Source: JBGYPP01 sp041838515 (lineage in GTDB: Bacteria; Bacillota; Clostridia; Lachnospirales; Lachnospiraceae). Taken from it: a stretch of DNA of 34,922 bases. The translations under genes and the position numbers were made by a program. Positions 8,266 through 16,721 of this stretch are shown here, piece after piece. Location of the stretch: positions 1-34,922 of the forward strand of contig JBGYPP010000092.1 of assembly GCA_041838515.1 (NCBI GenBank), written 5' to 3'. How positions within the stretch are numbered: position 1 is the first letter of the stretch; every line of letters begins with the position of its first letter. The notes below the pieces were generated by a model. It made no database searches and was not told where the DNA came from. It saw only the letters and a program-made list of their open reading frames with translations.

Positions 8266-9744
8266 ATGTGGAAAAATGCAGGATACTGGCCGGCAAGGCT
8301 GTTGGCCATGGCCATGGCTCTGGCCCTAGGCCTGGGCTTGTGCGGGTTGGAGGCCCATGCCCAGGCCAGCGGAACCATCAGCTCCGCCTCCGCTAAGATA
8401 CGGCAGGAGCCCTCCACCCAGAGCGCGGTGTTGGGCAGCCTTTCCTCCGGTGCTACAGTCACTCTGGAGGCCCAGACCCAGGGGGCGGACGGCATGACCT
8501 GGTACCAGGTCAGCGTGGAGGGAGGCCAGACTGGGTATATACGTTCGGACTTAGTGACCAAGGGGGCAGGAGATCTGCCTACGGTCAGCACAGGCGCCGC
8601 AGCTGCCGCCGCCCCGGGCGCAACGGCTGTAGCTTTGGCGCCCACGGTGGAGATAGAATATTTGCAGCCTGTGGCGGCGACAGTCACCGGAGGCCAGTCG
8701 GTGCGGGCCAGGGCTGATGCCAGCACCTCTGCGGCCATAGTGGCCACAGTATCCCCCAGCGTGGCCCTGCAGGTTATGGGCCGGGCCCAGGGAGCGGACG
8801 GCAATACCTGGTATCTGGTAGAATTTGACCAGGGCGGCGGTCTGGTCAATGGATTTATACGGGCGGATTTTGTCAGTCTATCCGGAGAGGCCCTGCCTCT
8901 GGAAGAGGTGGCCGCAGTCACCGAGGAGGTGCCGGAGAGCGAGCCGGTGGTTGAGGAGGTCAAGGAGTACGAAACCGTTCTGGAGGGAGAAACCTGGTAT
9001 CTGGTGAACCAAGTCGAGTCCCTTCGGTATGATATAGTGCAGTATATCAGCGCCTCCAATCAGAATGCGGCTGCTTTGCAGGAAAATATCAAGACGGTGA
9101 AGATACAAAAGATAGCCATAGTCGTGCTGGTGCTGCTGTCAGCCTCCCTGGGTACGGCGCTGGCCATAGTCCTTTTCCGCCGCAGGGAGAGGGATGAGGA
9201 TGCTTACACTGCAAGGGTGGAGAGGGAAACCCAGGACCGCAGGCGCAAGCCCCTCGCTCCTGGCAAGGGCCAGTCTGGTAAGGCGCAGCCCCCCAGGGCA
9301 GGGGCTGGAGTCAAGCCGCCGGCCGGCAGGACAGGCACGGGCAAGCCGGTGGCGGCGCCCGGTATGGCGGCAGGCGCATCAGCCAATGCTGTGCAGGCGG
9401 CCAGCCGGGTAAAGCCGGCAGGGGCGGCCAATCCCATGGGCAGGGGAGGCCAGCCTCCCGGACAGAAGCCCGGAGGCGTAGTCCAGGGCAAGGCGGCTGC
9501 GCCCGGAGGAGAGCAGGCAGCACCCCCCAGACGCCCGGCCTTTCAGTCCCAGACCACAGGGCCGGTGATGCCCAAGCCCCCTGGCCTGCCCCAGGCACAT
9601 CAGGGCGGCGCTGCGCCAGCGGCCTCTGGCCAGCCCGCGCCCAAGAGGGATATCTTGGAGAAGCCCAAGCCCAGCTGGCAGGAGAAGGATCTGGCCAGGG
9701 ATGACGGCGAGTTTGAGTTCGAGGTACTGGATTTTGACGATTGA
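8266..9744 (+). CDS. SH3-domain single-pass membrane protein with Pro/Ala-rich tail
   Basis: This 492-residue protein has a signal peptide (about residues 1-33, ending near AHAQA) and two bacterial SH3 domains (about 36-98 and 140-205). Each SH3 domain carries the GADGxTWYxV core and a GYIRSD or GFIRAD end. An acidic linker follows, then a transmembrane helix at about 283-305 (IAIVVLVLLSASLGTALAIVLF) stopped by RRRERDED, and a long tail rich in Pro, Gly, Ala and Gln. The last residues are acidic (DDGEFEFEVLDFDD). Bacterial SH3 domains commonly bind peptidoglycan; a wall-sensing or scaffold role is inference. The site AAAGGAGAGAG precedes the ATG. It likely reads through from purD and ends at the terminator at 9791. 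Confidence 0.85.
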   Translation: MWKNAGYWPARLLAMAMALALGLGLCGLEAHAQASGTISSASAKIRQEPSTQSAVLGSLSSGATVTLEAQTQGADGMTWYQVSVEGGQTGYIRSDLVTKGAGDLPTVSTGAAAAAAPGATAVALAPTVEIEYLQPVAATVTGGQSVRARADASTSAAIVATVSPSVALQVMGRAQGADGNTWYLVEFDQGGGLVNGFIRADFVSLSGEALPLEEVAAVTEEVPESEPVVEEVKEYETVLEGETWYLVNQVESLRYDIVQYISASNQNAAALQENIKTVKIQKIAIVVLVLLSASLGTALAIVLFRRRERDEDAYTARVERETQDRRRKPLAPGKGQSGKAQPPRAGAGVKPPAGRTGTGKPVAAPGMAAGASANAVQAASRVKPAGAANPMGRGGQPPGQKPGGVVQGKAAAPGGEQAAPPRRPAFQSQTTGPVMPKPPGLPQAHQGGAAPAASGQPAPKRDILEKPKPSWQEKDLARDDGEFEFEVLDFDD

Positions 9745-9790
9745 GATGGCGGCCTTGACCGCAAATAGCGAATAAGGGAAAACCGGGAAG

Positions 9791-9829
9791 ACAACTTAGG
9801 CGGTATGGCCTAGGTTGTTTTCTTGTGTT
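9791..9829 (+). terminator. Intrinsic terminator after the SH3-domain gene
   Basis: An 11-bp stem (9791-9801 with 9808-9818, one T-G wobble), loop GGTATG, followed by a T-rich tail. It closes the purE to SH3 unit. Confidence 0.85.
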
Positions 9830-9843
9830 TCTTGTGATATACT
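9815..9843 (+). promoter_or_regulatory. Candidate promoter for the gntR-clpC unit
   Basis: TTGTTT (9815-9820), 17 bases, TATACT (9838-9843). The -35 box overlaps the right arm of the preceding terminator. About 60 bases of leader separate it from the regulator start. Confidence 0.55.
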
Positions 9844-9906
9844 GGATAGAACACGCAACCCCAGGCTCCGGCACCGTCCGGGCCTTAGCCGGCCATAGGG
9901 GGGATC

Positions 9907-10281
9907 ATGTATATCAAGATAGATTTTCACAGCGGTGAGGCGCTGTATTTGCAGTTGTGCAATCAGATTATACTGGGCATAGCTACCTCCCAGTTCCGGG
10001 AGGGGGAGGCGCTGCCCAGTGTGCGGCAGCTGGCCCAGAGCATAGGCATCAATATGCACACGGTCAACAAGGCCTACACACTGCTCAAGCAGGAGGGATA
10101 TTTGCAGGTGGACCGCCGCCGGGGGGCGGTGATAGCCGTACATGGGCCGGCGGCAGCCCATCTGGAGGAGGTCCGCAAGCAGCTGGAGGTCATCGTGGCC
10201 AAGTGCCATTGCCGCCGGCTGCCCAGGGAGCAGCTGCACCAGTGGATAGATGGGCTGTACGATGAATTAGACAAGCAATAA
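9907..10281 (+). CDS. GntR-family (YtrA-type) regulator
   Basis: The 124-residue protein is a short GntR regulator. It has a winged helix with ALYLQLCNQIILGI, EGEALPSVRQLAQSIGINMHTVNKAYTLLKQEGYL and a wing, then only a small C-terminal helical segment as in the YtrA subgroup, with no ligand-binding domain. YtrA-type genes usually precede ABC transporter genes; here the next gene is clpC, 42 bases downstream. No CtsR homologue, the usual clpC repressor, is seen, so this protein may act in its place (inference). GGGGG lies just before the ATG. Confidence 0.88.
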   Translation: MYIKIDFHSGEALYLQLCNQIILGIATSQFREGEALPSVRQLAQSIGINMHTVNKAYTLLKQEGYLQVDRRRGAVIAVHGPAAAHLEEVRKQLEVIVAKCHCRRLPREQLHQWIDGLYDELDKQ

Positions 10282-10323
10282 ACTGTATTTTCATAAAGAG
10301 TCGAAGAGATTGGAGCGGTGTCT

Positions 10324-12762
10324 ATGGAATTAACGCCCAAGGCGAAGGGGATATTGGAGCTGGCCAAGCGCATAGCCAAGAAAAAGGGTCAGGGATATGT
10401 GGGCACGGAGCATTTGCTCTGGGCCATTATGGGTGAGGGCAGCACAGCCGCAGCCAAGATTTTGGAGGAAAATGGCGTGACCGAGCCCAAGCTGGCCGAG
10501 TTGATAGACCAGCTGATCAGTTTTGATGGGGAGACGGCTGTCAAGGAGGGGGGAGAGTACTCCCCCCGCTTTGGCATGGTCATGGACGAGGCTTATCGCA
10601 TGGCCCTGCAGCTGGGGGATGGCTCTGTGGGCACGGAGCATATGCTGATGGGCATTATCCGGGAGGGGGAGAGTGTGGCCAACCGGCTGCTGACCACGCT
10701 GGGAGTCAATGGGCAAAAGGCCTATTTGGAGTGCCTGGCGGCCATGGGGCATGATCCCGCGCCCCATGCGGATGATCTGTCCAAAAAGGCCCAGGGGCCG
10801 GCGGAGGCCGGGGTGCTGGCCAATTACAGCAAGGATCTGACCCAGGCGGCCATGGTGGGGGACTTGGATCCCACCATAGGCCGGGAGAGGGAGATACAGA
10901 GGCTGATGCAGGTGCTATGCCGCCGCACCAAGAACAACCCCTGCCTGCTGGGGGAGCCGGGCGTGGGCAAGAGCGCGGTGGTAGAGGGCTTTGCCGAGAG
11001 GCTGGCCCAGGGACGGGTACCCATAGCCCTGCAGGGCAAGCGGCTGCTCTCCCTGGATCTCTCCAGCATGGTGGCCGGCACCAAATACAGGGGTGAATTT
11101 GAGGAGAGGATCAAGCGGGTTATCCGGGAGGTCATAGAGGCCGGCAATATCATACTTTTCATGGATGAGATGCATACGCTTATAGGAGCCGGCGGCGCTG
11201 AGGGCTCTCTGGATGCGGCCAATATACTCAAGCCTGCGCTGGCCAGAGGGGAGGTGCAGCTGATAGGTGCCACCACTATAGCCGAGTACCGCAAATATGT
11301 GGAAAAGGATGCGGCGCTTGAGCGGAGGTTCCAGCCTGTGGACATAGAGGAACCCAGTCCGGAGGAGGCCGTGGAGATACTGGAGGGCATCAAGTACCGC
11401 TATGAGGCCCATCACAATTTGGGTATCAGCCGGGAGGCGGTGGAGGCGGCGGTGGCCCTCTCCATACGCTATATACACGACAGAAATCTGCCGGACAAAG
11501 CCATAGATCTGATGGACGAGGCTGCGGCCAGGGCGGCCATGGGCAGGGGGTACAGGGATGCCTCCATGCAGGCCTATGAGAGCCTGCGGAGACTGGATCT
11601 GCAGCTGGAGGAGGCCTTGACTCTGGGGCGCATGGATCAGGCCGCAGAGTTTCGGCAGAAGCAGCACAAGGTCATACGGCAGCTGGAGAAGAAACAAAGG
11701 GAGCTGCAAAAGAAGCGCTTTTTGCAGCCGGATATAGTTATAGGCCGGGCGGAAATAGAGGCGGCTGTGGCCATGTGGACCAAGATACCCGTGGAGAAGA
11801 TAGCCGAGAAGGAGAGCGAGAGGTTGCTGCGGCTGGAGGAAACTCTGCACAAGCGGGTGATAGGCCAGGAAAAGGCTGTCAGCTCCCTGGCCAAGGCCGT
11901 TCGCCGGGGACGGGCGGGTCTGAAGGATCCCAAACGGCCCATAGGCTCCTTCCTATTCCTCGGACCTACAGGCGTGGGCAAGACGGAGTTGTCCAAGGCC
12001 TTGGCCCAGGCTATGTTTGGCTCGGAGGATGCGCTGATCCGGGTGGATATGTCCGAGTATATGGAGGGACATTCCGTGTCCAAGATGATAGGCTCCCCTC
12101 CGGGATATGTGGGGCATCAGGAGGGTGGGCAGCTCTCGGACAAGGTGCGCAGCCATCCCTACAGCGTTATCCTTTTTGACGAGGTGGAAAAGGCCCATCC
12201 GGATGTGTTCAATGTATTGCTCCAGGTGCTGGATGACGGCCATATCACAGATTCCAAGGGCCGCAAGGTAGACTTCAAAAACACCATATTGATCATGACC
12301 TCCAATGCGGGCGCCCAAAGGATAGTAGACCCAAAGAAGTTGGGCTTTGCCATAGGGGATACACCCAAGGCGGATTATGAGCGTATGAAGTCCTCGGTGA
12401 TGGAGGAGGTAAAACGCAGCTTTAAGCCGGAATTTCTCAACCGCATAGATGACATCATTGTATTTCACCAATTGGACAAGGAGCATATGCGGCTTATTGT
12501 AGATCTGTTGATTTCCCAGCTGGCCCGGCGCTGCCAGGACCAGATGGGTCTGCAATTGCGGGTGACCACGGCGCTGAGAGAGCATTTGGTGGAGAAGTAC
12601 GCCGATGCCAAGATGGGTGCTAGGCCGTTGAAGCGGGCCCTGCAGTCCGTTGTGGAGGATGGCTTGGCGGAGGAGCTGCTCTCGGGCCGCATTTCTGCCG
12701 GCGATGGGGTCCGGGTGGGATATTCCAAAGGGGAAGTGCGTTTTCACAAGATAGAGGGCTAG
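10324..12762 (+). CDS. clpC: AAA+ unfoldase ClpC
   Basis: The 812-residue Hsp100 protein has a double Clp N domain (residues 1-145). The first AAA+ module has Walker A GEPGVGKS at 210-217 and Walker B FMDE near 281. A short middle coiled coil with a UVR-like segment (EEALTLGRMDQAAEFRQKQ) follows, then a second AAA+ module with GPTGVGKT at 547-554 and LFDEVEKAHPDV near 619, and the C-terminal small domain. It unfolds substrates for ClpP. ATG 10324 is chosen over GTG 10318 because GGAG lies eight bases upstream. The usual partners ctsR, mcsA and mcsB are not beside it, but radA downstream keeps part of the common order. Confidence 0.95.
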   Translation: MELTPKAKGILELAKRIAKKKGQGYVGTEHLLWAIMGEGSTAAAKILEENGVTEPKLAELIDQLISFDGETAVKEGGEYSPRFGMVMDEAYRMALQLGDGSVGTEHMLMGIIREGESVANRLLTTLGVNGQKAYLECLAAMGHDPAPHADDLSKKAQGPAEAGVLANYSKDLTQAAMVGDLDPTIGREREIQRLMQVLCRRTKNNPCLLGEPGVGKSAVVEGFAERLAQGRVPIALQGKRLLSLDLSSMVAGTKYRGEFEERIKRVIREVIEAGNIILFMDEMHTLIGAGGAEGSLDAANILKPALARGEVQLIGATTIAEYRKYVEKDAALERRFQPVDIEEPSPEEAVEILEGIKYRYEAHHNLGISREAVEAAVALSIRYIHDRNLPDKAIDLMDEAAARAAMGRGYRDASMQAYESLRRLDLQLEEALTLGRMDQAAEFRQKQHKVIRQLEKKQRELQKKRFLQPDIVIGRAEIEAAVAMWTKIPVEKIAEKESERLLRLEETLHKRVIGQEKAVSSLAKAVRRGRAGLKDPKRPIGSFLFLGPTGVGKTELSKALAQAMFGSEDALIRVDMSEYMEGHSVSKMIGSPPGYVGHQEGGQLSDKVRSHPYSVILFDEVEKAHPDVFNVLLQVLDDGHITDSKGRKVDFKNTILIMTSNAGAQRIVDPKKLGFAIGDTPKADYERMKSSVMEEVKRSFKPEFLNRIDDIIVFHQLDKEHMRLIVDLLISQLARRCQDQMGLQLRVTTALREHLVEKYADAKMGARPLKRALQSVVEDGLAEELLSGRISAGDGVRVGYSKGEVRFHKIEG

Positions 12763-12781
12763 GCCCGGAAAGGCAAGAGCG

Positions 12782-13189
12782 ATGGATAAAGAGATTTTGG
12801 GCAGGAACGGTGACGGCAGCCTATGGTTTGGGGATTACCGCCTGGAGAAAAAGGCCAAGGCGGAGGATTTCTCCCATGAGGGGGTCGTGTACAAGGCCAA
12901 GAGTTTTAGGGAGATCACCAAGTTGGAGAAGGACGGCCTGCTGCTCTTTGAGTCCGTGCCGGGTACCAGGGTGGAGGGCTTTGTCCAGGCGGAGGGCGGC
13001 CTGCGTTTTACTCTGGAAGGGGATGAGGATGCGCAGATCATTCTGGGCCTGGCTGAAGAGGCCAAGTACAATGTGGCTGTGGACGGCCAGGATGTGGGCA
13101 TGATACAGGCCGGCCTGGGGGGAAAACTGAGTTTTGGCGTGGAGCTGACGGCCGGCCAGCCCGTGGCTGTGCGGGTGGAGAGGGCGTAG
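12782..13189 (+). CDS. Conserved clostridial protein between clpC and radA
   Basis: The protein has 135 residues. The sequence (FGDYRLEKKAKAEDF, YKAKSFREITKLEKDGLLLFESVPGT, EDAQIILGLAEEAKYNVAVDG, GGKLSFGVEL) resembles short proteins in many Clostridia that databases sometimes label endosialidase. That name is from memory and there is no catalytic domain to support it. The fold looks all-beta, with no signal peptide and no membrane segment. It lies 19 bases after clpC, and its stop codon touches the radA start, so it is part of this transcript. Function unknown. Confidence 0.82.
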   Translation: MDKEILGRNGDGSLWFGDYRLEKKAKAEDFSHEGVVYKAKSFREITKLEKDGLLLFESVPGTRVEGFVQAEGGLRFTLEGDEDAQIILGLAEEAKYNVAVDGQDVGMIQAGLGGKLSFGVELTAGQPVAVRVERA

Positions 13190-14569
13190 ATGGCCAAGGC
13201 GAGCCGTGTGTATTTTTGCAATCACTGCGGATATGAGTCCGGCAAGTGGATGGGCCAGTGTCCCGGCTGCCGGGAGTGGAACAGTTTTGTGGAGGAACCC
13301 TCCCCCCGGGGAAAAAAAGGCGGCGCCCCGGGCCGCAGCGGCCTGGGGGAGCCCGGAGGGGAGGGGGCCACGCCGCTGGCCCGGGTGGAGGCCTATAGAG
13401 AGGCCCGCATGGATTGCGGCCTTGGAGAGATGAACAGGGTGCTGGGCGGCGGTATAGTGCCCGGCTCCCTGATTTTGCTGGGAGGGGATCCGGGCATAGG
13501 CAAGTCCACCATATTGCTGCAGGTATGCCGCCTGCTCTCTTTGCAGTCCAAAAAGATACTCTATGTGTCCGGGGAGGAATCCAAGGCCCAGATCAAGATG
13601 CGCGCCGACAGGCTGGGAGCCTTTGGCCCGGATATGTGGCTGTTCTGTGAAACATCCCTGGAGGCGGTGGAGGAACAGATACATAAGTCCATGCCGGATC
13701 TGGCCGTGATAGACTCCATACAGACCTTGTACGGAGAGGATATCAGCTCCGCTCCCGGCTCTGTATCCCAGGTGCGGGAGAGCACCGGCCGGCTGATGCG
13801 GCTGGCCAAGAGCTTGCAAATACCCATATGTATAGTGGGACATGTGACCAAGGAGGGAACAGTGGCCGGCCCCAGGCTGCTGGAACATATGGTGGACACG
13901 GTGCTGTACTTTGAGGGGGAGAGGCAGGCGGCCTACAGGGTGTTGCGCAGCGTAAAAAACCGCTTCGGCGCCACCAATGAGATAGGCGTGTTCGCCATGC
14001 GCAGGGAGGGCTTGGAGGAGGTATTAAACCCCTCGGCCTATATGCTCCAGGGACGTCCCCAGGGCCAATCCGGCAGCGTGGTCAGCTGTTCCATGGAGGG
14101 CAGCCGCCCTCTGCTGGTTGAATTACAGGCCCTGGTCTGCCGCAGCGGCTTTGGCATACCCCGCCGTCAGGCTACGGGTACGGACCAAAACAGGGTCAAC
14201 CTGCTGATGGCCGTGCTGGAGAAGAAGCTGGGCCTCAGACTGGCGGACAGCGACTCTTATATCAATGTGGCTGGGGGCATCAAGGTGGCGGAGCCGGCCA
14301 TAGACCTGGGCCTGGCCCTGGCCATCGTTTCCAGCTTTAAGAACAGGCCCTTGGATATGGGCTTGATGGCCTTTGGAGAGGTGGGGTTGGCCGGAGAGGT
14401 GCGTACTGTGGGCCGCCCGGCGGAGAGGGTGGCAGAGGCGGCCAAACTGGGATTTCATACCTGCGTGCTGCCCCGCTCTTGTATGGAATCTTTGCCCAAG
14501 GCCCCCGAGGGGCTGGCGCTGGTGGGCGTGGACCATCTCTCCCAGGCTGTGGAGGCGCTGTTTGGCTGA
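13190..14569 (+). CDS. radA: DNA repair protein RadA
   Basis: The 459-residue protein has the N-terminal C4 zinc finger (Cys 10, 13, 24, 27), a RecA-like ATPase with Walker A GGDPGIGKST at 98-107, the RadA-specific KNRFG motif at 256-260, and a C-terminal Lon-protease-like domain (VNLLMAVLEKKLGL, AGGIKVAEPAIDLGLALAI). It helps process branched recombination intermediates. The ATG directly follows the stop of the preceding gene. Length and motifs are normal. The gene usually found after radA in Bacilli, disA, is not here; a tRNA follows. Confidence 0.96.
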   Translation: MAKASRVYFCNHCGYESGKWMGQCPGCREWNSFVEEPSPRGKKGGAPGRSGLGEPGGEGATPLARVEAYREARMDCGLGEMNRVLGGGIVPGSLILLGGDPGIGKSTILLQVCRLLSLQSKKILYVSGEESKAQIKMRADRLGAFGPDMWLFCETSLEAVEEQIHKSMPDLAVIDSIQTLYGEDISSAPGSVSQVRESTGRLMRLAKSLQIPICIVGHVTKEGTVAGPRLLEHMVDTVLYFEGERQAAYRVLRSVKNRFGATNEIGVFAMRREGLEEVLNPSAYMLQGRPQGQSGSVVSCSMEGSRPLLVELQALVCRSGFGIPRRQATGTDQNRVNLLMAVLEKKLGLRLADSDSYINVAGGIKVAEPAIDLGLALAIVSSFKNRPLDMGLMAFGEVGLAGEVRTVGRPAERVAEAAKLGFHTCVLPRSCMESLPKAPEGLALVGVDHLSQAVEALFG

Positions 14570-14617
14570 GGGCGGGGAGATTTTCCCGGGAAAGCTTTTT
14601 CCTAAGAGTTTTGCCTA

Positions 14618-14647
14618 TTGACAAGGGGGCTTATGTTGTGCTAAAAT
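14618..14647 (+). promoter_or_regulatory. Promoter of the tRNA-Trp gene
   Basis: A perfect TTGACA (14618-14623), 18 bases, then TAAAAT (14642-14647). It lies about 40 bases upstream of the tRNA, as expected for a stable RNA promoter. Confidence 0.85.
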
Positions 14648-14685
14648 ACCCCTTGTCGGCTGGCGATAGCCAGGCTGTCTATGAT

Positions 14686-14756
14686 AGGGGAATAGTACAG
14701 CGGTAGTGCGGCGGTCTCCAAAACCGTTAACGGGGGTTCGATTCCCTCTTCCCCTG
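14686..14756 (+). tRNA. tRNA-Trp (anticodon CCA)
   Basis: A 71-nt cloverleaf: acceptor stem AGGGGAA/TTCCCCT, D stem GTAC/GTGC with loop AGCGGTA, anticodon stem GCGGT/ACCGT with loop CTCCAAA (anticodon CCA at 14718-14720), a four-base variable loop, T stem GGGGG/CCCTC with loop TTCGATT, and discriminator G. The 3' CCA is not encoded. The AGGGG...CCCCTG ends are typical of bacterial tRNA-Trp. Confidence 0.95.
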
Positions 14757-14762
14757 CTGGTG

Positions 14763-14796
14763 GCTGCAACGCAGGATATGCGTTGCAGCTTTTTTC
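14763..14796 (+). terminator. Intrinsic terminator after tRNA-Trp
   Basis: A perfect 11-bp stem (14763-14773 with 14779-14789), loop GGATA, then a T run to 14795. The ribosome binding site of the next gene begins almost at once, so some read-through into that gene is possible. Confidence 0.93.
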
Positions 14797-14809
14797 TTAG
14801 GAGCGGATT

Positions 14810-15625
14810 ATGATATTGATAGGGGATAAGCAAATCCATACGATAGTCAGTGATTTTGACGGCACCTTGCTGCGGGGGGATATGTTAAGGCCCTCGGAGG
14901 AGTTCTTTTCACTGATTCCCTCCCTATTGGAAAGGGGGGTCAGGCTGGTGGCGGCCAGCGGCCGGCAATACGCCAATCTGCACGCCATAATGGAACCCTA
15001 TGCCGGACATTTTGATTATATAGCCGAGAATGGGGGCATGGTGATGAGCCAGGGACGCCTATTGCACAAGATGGCCATAGACAGGGATCTGGCCAGAGCC
15101 CTGTTGGCGGACATGGTGCTGGAGGAGGGGGCGGAGGTGCTGGCCAGCGGAGAGGAAAGCTGCTATATCTCCAATTCCAGCCCGGAATTTGCCAGCTTGG
15201 TTATCGATGAGGTAAAGAATGTGACTCGGATCCTGGAGGATTTTGCCCAGGTGCCGGAGAGCCTGATCAAGATATCCCTGTTTTACACCCGGGGCAGCGT
15301 GCCGGAGAGGGCAAACCGGTATTTCCGGGAGAAATATGGGGAGAGGCTGCTGGTGGTGGAGAGTGGCAACGGCTGGCTGGATTTTATGGAAAAGGGCAGC
15401 GGCAAGGATGCCGCCCTGCGTGTCCTGGCGGACCGAAAGGGCTTTTCCCTGGAGCATACCGCTGCCTTTGGCGACAGTGAGAATGATATAGGTATGTTGG
15501 GCGCTGTGGGATTGTCGTTTGCCATGTCTACAGCGCATAAGGAAGTGATTTCTGTGGCGCATAGGACCTGTCATAGTGTAGAGGAAGTGCTTGCGCAGGC
15601 TCTTGCGCAGACCCCCTGGCCATAA
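14810..15625 (+). CDS. HAD-superfamily (Cof-type, IIB) phosphatase
   Basis: The 271-residue protein has HAD motif I DFDGT (D15, D17), motif II in AASGRQYANL, a cap domain with ENGGMVM, the motif III Lys region in GSGKDAAL, and motif IV GDSENDIGML near 221-229. This is the Cof/HAD-IIB layout of small cytosolic phosphatases acting on sugar phosphates or similar substrates; the exact substrate is unknown. TTAGGAG lies seven bases before the ATG. Its last 98 bases overlap the convergent LacI gene on the other strand. Confidence 0.9.
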   Translation: MILIGDKQIHTIVSDFDGTLLRGDMLRPSEEFFSLIPSLLERGVRLVAASGRQYANLHAIMEPYAGHFDYIAENGGMVMSQGRLLHKMAIDRDLARALLADMVLEEGAEVLASGEESCYISNSSPEFASLVIDEVKNVTRILEDFAQVPESLIKISLFYTRGSVPERANRYFREKYGERLLVVESGNGWLDFMEKGSGKDAALRVLADRKGFSLEHTAAFGDSENDIGMLGAVGLSFAMSTAHKEVISVAHRTCHSVEEVLAQALAQTPWP

Positions 15626-16583
15626 GCTGGGTACGCAGCAGAGTGCGGCTGATGCTGATTTGCCGCCATAGACCCTCCAGCGTGTGGTAGGCGCACTGGC
15701 CTATGACCCGCCTGTCCTGGCGTATGGTGGTCAGAGGCGGCTGGCTGAGGGCGGCAGCGGGCAAATCGTCAAAGCCTGTGATGCTGATATCCTCCGGCAC
15801 GTTTATGCCGTTTTCTATACAGTAATCCATGGCTCCCAGGGCCAGCAGATCGCTGCCGCAGAGGATGGCTGTGGGTTTTTTTTGCAATAAAACAGGGGCG
15901 GCGGCATGACCCCCCTTCCAGTGCATGGGCGCATTGGCTATCCATCCGTTTTTAACGGGCAGGCCCAGCTTGGCCATGCCCTCGGTAAAGGCCAGCTGCC
16001 TCTGCCGGCAGACCATGGAGGATAGTTCGCCGTTGAGAAACGCAATGCGGCTGTGCCCCAGCGCAGATAAATGCTGCAACATCATATCTATGGCCTCGTT
16101 ATTGTCCGAGCCCACATACCCCACATGGGGGTTGTCCGGTATGTAATTGTCGAATAAGACCGTTGGTATGGTGGTTTTGCCTAAGGCCTCTATCCAGGGA
16201 TCCCCCAAAGCCAGCCCTAACAGAAAGCAGCCGGAGAACTGATTCTCCAGCACATAGCTGTCATAGGCATGCATCTCCTGGAATTTGGCATCCAGAGGCA
16301 CTATGACCAGATTCCACCCATGCCGGTATGCGGCCTGACGGAAACCCAACAATATATCATATCCAAAATCTGACGGGGCGGCATAGAGTATATGCTCTAC
16401 GAATATACATAATCTCTTATGCTTCTGGCGCTTCATCAGCTTGCTGATGTACCCCATCTCTGCTGCGGTGTCTAACACCTGCTGTCGTACCTCCGGCCCT
16501 ACATCATTCCCACCGTTCAAGACCTTTGAAATGGTGCTTTGGGATATTTGGAGCCGGTCGGCAATATCCCGTATTGTAATCAT
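15528..16583 (-). CDS. LacI-family transcriptional regulator
   Basis: The 351-residue protein starts MITIRDIADRLQISQSTISKVLNGG, a LacI helix-turn-helix, and continues with a sugar-sensor domain (VGYVGSDNNEAIDMML, AILCGSDLLALGAMDY, DISITGFDDLPAAALSQPPLTTIRQ). AAGGGG lies six bases upstream of the ATG at 16583. Family members usually end just after the segment seen here as LMARGSA; this one runs about 25 residues further, and that tail lies antisense to the HAD gene. Its target is unknown. A promoter with a palindrome over the -10 box lies just upstream, so autoregulation is possible. Confidence 0.9.
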   Translation of the reverse strand: MITIRDIADRLQISQSTISKVLNGGNDVGPEVRQQVLDTAAEMGYISKLMKRQKHKRLCIFVEHILYAAPSDFGYDILLGFRQAAYRHGWNLVIVPLDAKFQEMHAYDSYVLENQFSGCFLLGLALGDPWIEALGKTTIPTVLFDNYIPDNPHVGYVGSDNNEAIDMMLQHLSALGHSRIAFLNGELSSMVCRQRQLAFTEGMAKLGLPVKNGWIANAPMHWKGGHAAAPVLLQKKPTAILCGSDLLALGAMDYCIENGINVPEDISITGFDDLPAAALSQPPLTTIRQDRRVIGQCAYHTLEGLWRQISISRTLLRTQLMARGSAQEPAQALPLHYDRSYAPQKSLPYAL

Positions 16584-16616
16584 GTTGTTCCCCTTCAACA
16601 AGTAATTAACAATACT

Positions 16617-16645
16617 AGTATAAGCCATATTGGGCCACCTGACAA
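16617..16645 (-). promoter_or_regulatory. Promoter of the minus-strand LacI gene, with palindrome
   Basis: On the minus strand TTGTCA (16645-16640), 17 bases, TATACT (16622-16617). A perfect 10-bp palindrome ATACTAGTAT (16612-16621) overlaps the -10 box and could be an operator. Confidence 0.7.
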
Positions 16646-16696
16646 GGCAGCCAAAGGCAAAAGCCCATAAATAGGGGGGATTTTGGCATAATAGAC

Positions 16697-16721
16697 AAAA
16701 AAAGCCCCTTTTCGGGGGGGC
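16697..16721 (-). terminator. Intrinsic terminator, minus strand
   Basis: Read on the minus strand: GCCCC, a CCCGAAAA loop region, GGGGC, then seven T. It would stop transcripts of the cyclic-nucleotide-domain gene before the LacI promoter, although it lies about 280 bases beyond that gene's stop. Confidence 0.65.
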
